A stretch of DNA of 22,266 nucleotides, taken from assembly GCF_000143415.4 (NCBI RefSeq), contig NW_003314310.1, positions 195,541-217,806 on the forward strand, written 5' to 3'. The translations under genes were made by a program, and so were the position numbers. The notes beneath the pieces are model-generated. The model did no database searches. It was not told the origin of the DNA and saw only the letters and a list, made by a program, of their open reading frames with translations. This stretch comes from Selaginella moellendorffii (lineage: Eukaryota; Streptophyta; Lycopodiopsida; Selaginellales; Selaginellaceae). Below are positions 9,990 through 18,202 of this stretch, one piece after another (position 1 is the first letter of the stretch; each line of letters begins with the position of its first letter).

Positions 9990-10408
9990 AATTGTGTTTG
10001 TAATGTCGTCACATGACAAACACGAGATAAAGCATCTACCACCACATTTGATTTCCTGGACGATACTCAATAGGAAACTCCCTAAAATCCATGAGTTTGA
10101 CCATCCAACGAGCTTGCCTAGTGTTCAACTCCTTTTGTGTGAAAAGATACACAAGTGGTTTATGATCTTTCAACACCACGAACATCATATGTGGAATAGC
10201 GTTGCTCCGCGGAATTCAAAGTTTGACTCTCATATGCAATAGGCTGTCCCTCTTGCATGAGAACTCCTCCCAGTGCATAACCACTCGCATCGCATGTCAC
10301 CTTGTAAAGTTTCGATGGATCAGCAATGCAAAGCATTGGAGTCTCACTTAACAATCGTTTCAGTGCCACAAAACTCTCCTCTTGTGGCTTCTTCCACTCG
10401 AATGGCAT
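9990..10408 (-). pseudogene. Gypsy RNase H region, frameshifted
   Basis: 10408-10160 reads FEWKKPQEESFVALKRLL, then TCDASGYALGGVLMQ, the first catalytic Asp region of retroelement RNase H, then [15 protein letters not shown]. After a frame change the RNase H continues as [19 protein letters not shown] to about 9990. Stops after YDVRGVERS show decay. Confidence 0.82.
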
Positions 10409-10594
10409 ATTTCTTGCGTAACAACTGCATCAAAGGAATAACCACCTCTGCAAACTTATGCTGGAAACATTGGTAGTAACTAGCTATACCAAGAAAACTG
10501 CGCAACTTGGCCACTATACTCGGTGTAGGCTAATTTTCCATTATAGCCACCTTCCTTGGATCCGTCTTGACACCCTTAAATGTCACAATATGGC

Positions 10595-11359
10595 CTAGAT
10601 ATTCCACCTCCGACTTTGCAAACTCACATTTGCTCTTCTTTGCATAAAGTTTGCTGTCTCAGAGTAACAAAAGAACCTTGCACAATGCACCTTATGCTCC
10701 TCCATATTCTTGCTAAAAACAAGAATATTGTCCAAGAAAATCTCCACAAACTCATGAAGATGACGCCCAAATACCTCCGTCATCAACTGAGTAAATGTGG
10801 CTGGTGCATTCGTCAAATCAAATGGCATAACTGTAAACTCAAAATGTTCAAAGCTTGTGTTGAATGCCATCTTGGAGATACATGCATCATCCATTGCAAT
10901 CTGATGATATCCACTCCTCATATCAATCTTGGTAAATAGTCATGCTTCCCCAAGCTTGTCTAGGATATCATCCACATGNNNNNNNNNNNNNNNNNNNNNN
11001 NNNNNNNNNNNNNNNNNNNNNNNNNNNNNNNNNNNNNNNNNNNNNNNNNNNNNNNNNNNNNNNNNNNNNNNNNNNNNNNNNNNNNNNNNNNNNNNNNNNN
11101 NNNNNNNNNNNNNNNNNNNNNNNNNNNNNNNNNNNNNNNNNNNNNNNNNNNNNNNNNNNNNNNNNNNNNNNNNNNNNNNNNNNNGGTAAATTGGCCGCGT
11201 CCTCGACTCCAATGTAATCCCATGCTCCACACCTTGTAATGGAGGCAACTTATGAGGAGGTTCAGATGGAAAAACATCAAAAAACTTGTCAAGTACATCC
11301 CGTACTGTTGCTTCTCCCCCACACATGCCTTGGTCCCCCAAGTCACAAACAAACAGCAA
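10595..11359 (-). pseudogene. Gypsy reverse transcriptase with assembly gap
   Basis: 11359-11185 carries the protease-RT linker (DKFFDVFPSEPPHKLPPLQG). After 206 N the frame resumes with VDDILDKLGEA, a stop at 10942-10940, then KIDMRSGYHQI (motif A Asp present) and VMPFDLTNAPATF. The usual YxDD motif reads FLDN: the second Asp codon is AAT at 10729-10727. A frameshift follows about 30 codons later. The gap length keeps the frame and is near the usual spacing, so nothing large seems to be missing. Confidence 0.88.
10979..11184. other. Assembly gap (206 N)
   Basis: Unknown bases within the reverse transcriptase. The flanking frames agree across the gap, and about 69 codons is close to what the RT N-terminal part needs. 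Confidence 1.
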
Positions 11360-11478
11360 GTAACTCGAAAGTGCTTTTCCATTATGACAAGCCGCTTCAA
11401 AGATGTAGCACAGAGCAGAACAACTGGTGGTTGAATGCCCTTGTCAAACCACACATCTTTAACACTATCATACTCCAG

Positions 11479-11928
11479 CTAGACACGCTTAATACTCCAC
11501 TTTATCTTTGAATCCACCTTCACCAACCATGGCATCCCAAAAATGAGATCCACACAATGGATATCCACGAGATAAAAAGTCTCCAAAAGTGTGGTTTTGC
11601 TAACCAACACTTCCAGCTCCTCGACACAAGCATCGAAATGCTGAGCAGAGGTAGCTGCACCTTCCATCGTGTATGGAAGAACTCCACGTGTGACCAGGCC
11701 ATGCTCCGCAACAAACTTTGCCGAAACAAAGTTGTCATCGCTCCCACTATCCAGTAAAATCCACACTAGATCGCCACGGAACACGCCCTCTAGCACTAAA
11801 GCTGATTCACGAGTATCCTCAAGCTCCATCTTGTTCCATACACAGTTGAGTTGACGAGCAATGATCAAAAGTCTCTTCCTCCGACCAGAATGGTCGTTCT
11901 CGTCATCTTCACACTGCAAAGTTTGCAA
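11479..11928 (-). pseudogene. Gypsy aspartic protease
   Basis: An open stretch of 149 codons. The active site reads WILLDSGSDDNFVS (family pattern D-[ST]-G-A), and the C-terminal LIFGMPWLVKVDSKIKW matches the LGMxWLxxxxxxIDW end of retroelement proteases. The Ala after DSG is Ser, a known variant. Frames before and after are broken. Confidence 0.85.
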
Positions 11929-12002
11929 CTTTTTAGTATCTAACTTACTGTGAGTAGAAGATTGGCCATTCTTCTGGTCCTACTGCTTGTTCTTCACTGT
12001 GG

Positions 12003-12625
12003 ACAATCAGCCTTGTAGTGTCCAAGTTCGCCACAATGATGACAACTTTGTCTATAATTCTTCACAAAGAACTTCTACTTCTTAGACCCCTTTGCATCCG
12101 AAGTAGTCACCACTGACTTCAACTTGTGATGCTTGTTCCCATCCTTGTGTCCACGGCGATCATCACAACGATTCTCGACAAAAGGACTCCGCGAACGCTT
12201 GCGAGACTTGTGCTTGTCATTGTCAAGTCGACGAGCTGCATCAAAGAGCTCCTCCAAACTCTTTGTAGGCTGAGAATGACGCAAGTGGTGCCGCATGCTC
12301 TCACTATGTAGGCCATCAATGAAGTAGGACTTGTTCTGATCTGGATCCTTCGTTGGAACACGACTAATCAAGCGAGTAAGCTTCTTAATAAAGTCCCTGA
12401 GTGTCATTTTCCCTCGCTGGAAATGTTGAAGTTCTGTATGAGCATTCTTCATATCGTAATGAGGGGCAAAATGTAAACGGAAAGCAGCCTCAAACTCATC
12501 CATGGTAGACACTGGTGGTTTCTTATCCGCAACACAGGACTCCTCAAGCCAATTCCACCATCGAAAACCCACATCACACAAAACCATTGGAATAACCACT
12601 AAAGCCTCTGCATCTAGAGGTCCCC
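12003..12625 (-). pseudogene. Gypsy gag with zinc knuckle, one internal stop
   Basis: From about 12625 the minus strand encodes a gag capsid region (RWWNWLEES, FEAAFRLHFAPHYD, LQHFQRGKMTLRDF), then a basic tail. A TAG near 12075 interrupts the same frame, which continues to CHHCGELGHYKADC at 12044-12003, a CX2CX4HX4C zinc knuckle. The N-terminal start is missing at this place; a gag start on the other strand at 12790 appears to be its displaced piece. Confidence 0.82.
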
Positions 12626-12874
12626 TAACAGCCACACAGTGGAGTGGTGGTGCAGTGGAGCTTTTGAGGTAGCTCGGGGGTGGTTGGGTGGTGAGGAACC
12701 TCAAGAGGTGGTGTAGCATAGTTTAGGGTGACTAGATTTCTGTCTTTTTGCGCCGGATCATAACATTGGTATCAGAGGAGTTAGTTGCGATGGTCGACCA
12801 AGCTGAACGCTGGAATCCTATTGCCGATGATGGTGCCGATGAAGCTGTGGAGATTTGGACCATTCAAGTTCAAG
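12618..12874 (+). mobile_element. Reversed fragment: LTR end, PBS and gag start
   Basis: Read on the plus strand, 12629-12664 (cacacagtggagtgg, then gcagtggagcttttga) matches the LTR interior that follows CCCTAGGG on the minus strand near 8539-8504. It then runs to an LTR-like end GGATCATAACA (12765), a tRNA primer site and an ATG. Neighbouring gag and the outer LTR piece are on the minus strand, so the simplest reading is that about 250 bp was flipped in place. Confidence 0.6.
12767..12778 (+). other. Primer binding site (initiator tRNA-Met type), reversed
   Basis: TGGTATCAGAGG matches the common plant retrotransposon PBS TGGTATCAGAGC, complementary to the 3' end of initiator tRNA-Met, with one change. 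It sits one base after the LTR-like end ATAACA. Its strand is opposite to the rest of the element. Confidence 0.75.
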
Positions 12875-12885
12875 CCCTAGGGTAG
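12790..12885 (+). pseudogene. Displaced gag start codon and first 31 codons
   Basis: The plus strand reads MVDQAERWNPIADD and ends WTIQVQALG then TAG, the last codons being read into the LTR sequence after 12875. Its place just after the PBS fits the start of gag. It ends where the LTR piece 12875-12975 begins. Confidence 0.5.
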
Positions 12886-12975
12886 GGTTGAGTCCTTTAC
12901 CTTAACATGCTTTAATATACCCTTGAGCCTCCCTTTGACCGACGTTGACCACGTGGTCAAAGCTGGCACCTAACA
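12875..12975 (-). repeat. 5' LTR of gypsy element, first 101 bp
   Basis: Same length as, and about 92 percent identical by eye to, 8540-8640. On the minus strand it starts TGTTAGGTGCCAGC at 12975. The rest of this LTR seems to lie in the reversed fragment to its left. Confidence 0.75.
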
Positions 12976-13072
12976 TCTTCATAATTCTGTCTTTCTGCGT
13001 GCTCCATCCATAAATGCCTGCATCCAAATCCCCGAGACATCACTTGTATACCTTTGTGCATCTCCTTGCTAT

Positions 13073-13539
13073 CTATCCTCCTTGTGCTTCTAGAACCACT
13101 AGCCTATTCCTCTTGCTAATGGTTTTATAGAAATACCTCCATGCTTTTGAACAATCTCTGATTTTGGGCGGCACTCTTGCAGGCTCTTTCAGCAATGTGA
13201 CCATCTCCTTGGTCACAACTCCAATCGTTCTATCCTACAAGTTATCATAGTCATAAAACAAAAAACAAAAATGAACCACAGCATCCATTTGAAGTGAGTC
13301 TGGATTTAAGAGATCGGTGTTTGTGGACAAACAAGACTATGTCGCATGCTTGCTTGATATCCAACAAGATCTTTGCTTTGAAATGATTTTCTCTGTCCGA
13401 TGGCTGATCACTTGCAGCCTGCAATGCACCACAAACCAACTGGAACACGTGGAAGATCTACCAGCGTGACATTTGGCAAAAGGATTTTCAGTCTGATTTG
13501 CTTGTTGGAGACTCCTTTCTTGTCACCAAGAACCAAAAA
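13073..13539 (-). pseudogene. Dynamin-related GTPase fragment
   Basis: From 13539 the minus strand reads GVSNKQIRLKI and NVTLVDLPRVPVG, like the G3 region of plant dynamins (LTLVDLPG, VPVGDQP); the G3 Gly is Arg and a few residues are missing. After a frame change, SDQPSDRENHFKAKILLDIK follows, then in a further frame TDLLNPDSLQM (dynamin: ANTDLANSDALQM). An AG acceptor at 13236-13235 leads to DRTIGVVTKEM, matching RTIGVITKLD (G4), where the key Asp is lost. The remaining stretch to the TAG at 13073 (KAWRYFYKTISKRNRLVV) was not recognised. Clearly a pseudogene. 12976-13072 and 13540-13663 hold nothing I can name. Confidence 0.72.
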
Positions 13540-13663
13540 GAAGAAGAAAAACAAATCATAAGCTCACATTGTATGAGAAAGAAAGACACTGATCTACTTG
13601 TGGCTCCCGACTAAGAATGAAATACATTTATATTGTAGTTTATATTTAACTTTTAATCTTTAG

Positions 13664-16528
13664 TCAAATAGCATCTTTATGAACAAACGTAGCCTCCACC
13701 AACCATGAATCAACGAAAGCCAAGATGTTATCTTTATCGATAACACCAAGCAAAGCCTTTGTGCCAAGATCCACTTTCATTTTCTTTTCACCTCTTCTAA
13801 TAGAAGCTCGACTGCTGCACGCTTCCTCCCTCAAATAAAGGTTACCTAACTGCTTCTTCAGATTAACATCTGTAGAAACCAAGAGTTTAATGCACCCATT
13901 ACGAGCTAACTCTCGAAGAGAGTCAGCACCAGTAACTTCAGTTGGGGTCGGTGTACTCTTGTGTTGGAAAAGCTTGTTCAGATCCAAGGTATAAAAAGCA
14001 TTATTGACTTCACCCTACAACAAAAGAAAAAAGTCCAATTACATCAAAAGATGACATGTTGCTTACCTGGTAAAGCGCCTTACTTGTCTTAACTTGCACA
14101 AGAACGGGAACAAGGATCATCGGGTGTTGCTGCTGCGAGGTGGAGCAAGCAGTGTCAGTCTCTGAGACTTGTCCTTGACCACCTCCATCTCCCTCCGACA
14201 TGTCTAGAAAAAACAAGGCGTCTGGCCCAAATCCGGATTCTCCTGTCCATAAAACGGATGGGAAAATGTCCCTCTCCTTGACAGCATTGATGTACTCCTG
14301 CAGAGTATATCTTGATGCGTTGACATCATACACATCTGAGCCTTTACTATGCTCGTGTCTCATCTGCGCCACTTGTTCACTGTGGATCCTTGGTTTCACA
14401 AGCTTCGCTCTTCTAGTGTAGATTTCTGGAATCTCTAACTCATGTGAAGTGACCGTGTACACACCATCTTGAAGAAACCTAGAGATCAAATTTGCAGGTT
14501 GCATCCCGTCCATTGCGTTTGCAATCATCTCCACTGCAATCATTTCGTATCCGTGCCCAACTCCGCTGCTACTTGACTGGGCGTTATAACAATAAGCAGT
14601 ATCCGCTATACTCGATAGGCCTGCTGGTTCGCCGACAGTTAAATAGTGCCACAAAGAATGGAGAACCAGAGGCTCCTCAATACGCAATAGAACGTTCGCT
14701 GTGTCTGACTCGTCCTTCCAAGAATCCAAATCTTGCATTTCAAGCGTCCGACGGCCATCCAACCTCGCTAGTCCGTATTGAATTAAACTCAAGCTGGGGT
14801 TCTTGACAGCAACATACGTAGCATTCAATCCATAGAACTGATGGAAGAGTATAAGACTCAGTTTTTCGAGAGCCAGGGGATGCTTCCGAAAAAAGTCTTT
14901 TACACTTGTGTAGACTGTTCTGTCAAGAAAGGGCGAACTCCGTCCCAAAGTGTTAACTGCCATTGGCCTGTACTCTGTAGTAGAAACCTCTTTGGCGTAT
15001 TCAACGAAGTAAGCAGTTGCGTTGCTGAGCGGTAGCTTTTCAGAGATAAACGATTCTAATGCTGAAACGAAAAACCTATACCGCCCCTTGTATAGCTGGA
15101 AGACCCTGTGAAAATCCACCTGTGATGTATCTTCAAGGATCCGACTAGCATAATCCTTCAGGTCGGCCTCCTCATAAAATCCCCCAAAGTGACAGAACAC
15201 TGCAACTGAAAATCTCTGTTTGAGTGTAGCAGAAATATTGCGTGCAACAGAAACCATACTTCCTCCTGTACCAGAATAGTAGAACGTGCTTGTGCGAAAC
15301 CCAGCATCGACCAACACCGGCACAAACACATCCAATAGAGATCTTGTTCTTGACCCAGCTGTAGGTGAATCAAACCTATTCACCAAGGTGTCCTGCACCA
15401 CCTGGCATTCGTCGAGTATAATCGGCCCACTCCAGTCCCTCTTGTGTGTCTCGATCAAACGATCAAATACCTCTTCGATCCCAGTGTCACTGGATACTAA
15501 CTCGAGTAGTCTATCACTTAGAACGTAGAACGGGTCATTCTTGAAGGGTAGTAACGCAAATCCAACCTGCTTAAACAACCAGTACTTGGCCCAAACCTGA
15601 GGTGGCATGCTTCCTGCTACCTCCTTCAACTTGTCTAAGATGAAGAATCTGCTGAGAAGAACAGCTTTGAAGCAGCACCGCGTCACGCGCATCGGAATTG
15701 ACTGGTTTCCTGGATACAGAACCATTAGCCGACTAACCAGCGCATCCAAGTCTGCAGAGCCCTCCGATCCAATCCGTCCCATAGGAACACCAACAAAATA
15801 CAGAGCCAAACGGTCGACTGCAATCTCATATAGTGTTCGAGTCTTTCCAGAGCCAGAAACATCGAAAAGGACCACCAGGCCAGGACGGGCTATATCCACT
15901 TGATCCAGAATGTATTTGGAGGCCCGAAAAGGCTCCTCGAGGCAATGCCAGAGAAGGCAAGGTTTGCGACTGCCAGGAGCTTGAGGAACCGTCCCTTTGC
16001 AAACGTCTGGATAACTGGCCTTAAAATGACTTGGCTTAGGAAGTTGTCGATCTGCTCTATGTATCTTATTCCATACTTGGTCCAAGATAGCTTGCACATC
16101 TGCTTAATCAAAATCAAACAATTAGGCTTTGAACGAACACATAGAAAGGCAAGGAGACCAATGAACACTTCGTCAGTACACCAGAGAAGCACACACACAA
16201 CATAAATCTTACCAGAATCAGTGGCAGTGGCAGGCGCTGCAAAAACAAAATTTGTCAGCGATGGAAGAACAAGTCAAGAACAAATCCAATGCCTACCCTT
16301 GAGTAAGATAAGCTTTTCTTCCCTCAGCTGGCTCTCCTTTTGCCTCAGCTGGCTCTCGTTTTGCCTCAGCTGATCCTCCCTTCTCCGCCAGTACCGCTTC
16401 TCCTCAGCATCATTTGTTGCCTTCAGCTGCTCCTCAGCCTCACATATTTGCGTCAGGACTCCCTCTATTTGCCTTTCGAGGCGGAAAATCAGCCCATCCA
16501 CCGGCAAGGGCTCAGAGCCAGACGCCAT
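13664..16528 (-). CDS. Crinkler-like P-loop NTPase / PD-(D/E)xK nuclease, copy B (complete)
   Basis: Complete version of the gene in copy A. Exons: 16528-16297, 16236-16213, 16099-14067 and 14014-13664; the joined CDS is 2640 nt, a multiple of three, giving 879 residues and a TGA stop. Introns are 60, 113 and 52 bp, all GT-AG. Order of parts: N-terminal coiled coil (about 13-77), short Ala/Thr linker encoded by the 24-nt exon, P-loop NTPase with DVSGSGKT at 165-172 and LDE at 314-316, a long helical middle region, then a nuclease-like core with Asp712 in GPDALFF and QVK at 754-756. A Gly/Ser/Gln-rich insert lies between those two motifs. Exon 4 adds about 116 residues ending in HKDAI. In CR proteins the NTPase is thought to power or regulate the nuclease; that is family inference, not seen here. 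A dynamin pseudogene lies just downstream on the same strand. Confidence 0.85.
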
Positions 16529-17009
16529 CCCCACTCCTAACCCTAATGCAAATCAGGGCACGGATGAGGAACGGTTCAGATCTCAAGTGAATATTCCTGA
16601 ATCAGAGTTATAATTTATCCAGCTTCCAGATGAAGAAAATCTCAGGGTGGCGTGAAAAGGTGGCCAAATTTGGGCCCGTACGTGGATATTCCCTCCGTAC
16701 GGAGCCATCTTGAAGAAATGAGGTATATTCTCTTCTACCAGATTGGCAAGACAAAAAACCCTCATCTTAAACGTTTTTAAGCACCACAACTTTTTTATAA
16801 TAGTATTTTTTTAAAAGAAAGGTAATTACAAAACTATTGTAATTTAAAATAATCAAAACTTAACAAATATATTCTTAAAGAAAAAGAGTAAGAAAATCTA
16901 GCTTTATATAATTTGATATGGGTTTAAATTTAGTTTCTCATAACTTACCTTAGTGCCAATGGCAGCAACCCTGTCCACAAACTTGCTCCATCATTACCAA
17001 TGTCACCTT

Positions 17010-17245
17010 GGTCCAAACAATGAAGCTATTGACTTTTTCAACATCTTTCAATCATCTCTTTCTAGTCCATCCAGAGTCTAGGAAGAATTCTAGCTGAAAA
17101 TCTTTCTAGACTTGATTATTGCTTTCCTTATATCATTTTTTCTGTTCTTTCTAACAGAGAAGTCTTCACAGACACTGTTAGAAGCCCATACTACATTGGT
17201 CCAGAAGTTCTTTGAAAAACGTCTTGTCCTTTCTCCATAGTGTGG
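17010..17245 (+). pseudogene. CDPK/CRK-type protein kinase fragment, copy B
   Basis: Same fragment as at 3304-3539, carried along in the large repeat with the same internal stop codon (17213-17215). No differences from copy A were noticed in the coding part. It is therefore a pre-duplication relic, not an independent capture. Confidence 0.6.
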
Positions 17246-17396
17246 ACCTGAGGCAGTCACCTTGTTGCTTGTTGGAATCTGAGGTTTGGGACGTCCTGAA
17301 TGCTGGAGGATTTTCTCTTCTTGTTTGTACCATCTCTAATGAAATGACAGGCAAACGCTGATAACAGCAGAACTACTGACTACAGTGACACTACAG

Positions 17397-17598
17397 TTAC
17401 ACCACGGATGGATCGGGTCTGCATGGAACCAGAAACTGTTGAACCAATCGAGCAGTCCAGAGGAGAATAGTCACAAGGCTGAGAGCTCATTCGGCTGTGT
17501 GAGACATAAGTCAGTTCCTTTCATGTCGATGTCCTGCACAAAAATCTCTGGATTGATTTCTCAGGCTTGGTCCAGATGGATGGATCATGAGTGATTGG
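17397..17598 (-). pseudogene. Cytochrome P450 (CYP78A-like) fragment, copy B
   Basis: Same relic as at 3691-3893, with one extra 1-bp deletion near 17557 (copy A has ttgaattt where copy B has ttgattt), which falls inside the PEKFNPEIF motif and breaks its frame. Copy B is thus slightly further decayed, as expected for a fragment under no selection. Confidence 0.63.
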
Positions 17599-17725
17599 AT
17601 CTCACAGAAGTTCTTGGGGTGACTTTTGTATTTCAAAACATTCAGTCAATTTACCTATAAGTGGTTGCAGATATTTGGTGATCATTCATTGGTTTGAAAC
17701 TTCCAGTAATCTCCACTTACAAGAA

Positions 17726-17782
17726 ACTGGTTTTGCAAAAGTGTTCTTGGTGCCTGGCCTGACTGTGGTGGTGAAAATGTGG
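17726..17782 (+). pseudogene. Cytochrome P450 fragment before the meander, opposite strand, copy B
   Basis: Identical counterpart of 4021-4077 in the large repeat, so the strand switch between the two P450 pieces predates the duplication. Confidence 0.45.
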
Positions 17783-18024
17783 AGTAGCAACCATGCAGTA
17801 ACTTTGTTCATCACTCTCCAGACTATGAGATGCAATTTCATAGCATGGATTTTAATACTAGTATATCTGAAGTAAGTTTATCTTGCTAGTGGAAACTTAA
17901 GACACTTCGTGACTTATTTTAGGATTTCTTTCAAATGATTCTATTTACTCAAGCAAGTTATTAAGGAGGATGGTGTTGGTTGAAGCTAGATATTTATTGC
18001 GAATGTGACTTTGGGTATTGAAAG

Positions 18025-18145
18025 TTATTTGTCGGGAGCCGGGTAGGTTTTGAACTCATGACTTCTCAAACACAAGGAAAACATTGGCTCATCCCGAACC
18101 AACATCTTTTCATTTTTCAAATTTTGATTTAATCTATATTTCCAA
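18025..18145 (-). mobile_element. Possible tRNA-derived SINE remnant, copy B
   Basis: Counterpart of 4320-4440 with no differences noticed. Same B-box-like and A-box-like words. Confidence 0.3.
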
Positions 18146-18202
18146 GTAAATATGATTACTAAAAATACAAATACAAATATAGATTCAAACACTAAAAAAA
18201 AT

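Larger units (their letters stand above)
8504..12975 (-). mobile_element. Ty3/gypsy LTR retrotransposon relic
   Basis: The minus strand carries, in order, gag (12625-12003), aspartic protease (11928-11479), reverse transcriptase (11359-10595), RNase H (10408-10160) and integrase (9877-8714), then a purine tract and LTR start. The order protease-RT-RNase H-integrase defines Ty3/gypsy. The integrase C-terminal GPY module resembles chromoviruses but no chromodomain is seen. Every domain has stops or frameshifts, so the element is dead. 101 bp at its two ends (8540-8640 and 12875-12975) match and mark the LTR starts. No matching 5-bp target duplication was found beside either end. Confidence 0.88.

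Noticed and set aside
12626-12719. Gag frame extending right to 12719 as the protein start
   Set aside because: The first 30 or so codons are read through the reversed LTR fragment, so they are chance coding and not real gag.
12976-13000. Similarity of ttctgtctttctgcg to the LTR-end stretch ttctgtctttttgcg near 12740
   Set aside because: Only about 15 bases, T-rich, with unrelated flanks; likely chance.
13251-13448. A 65-codon frame as a separate small gene
   Set aside because: Its middle is the QPSDRENHFKAKIL part of the dynamin pseudogene; the frame just happens to be open.
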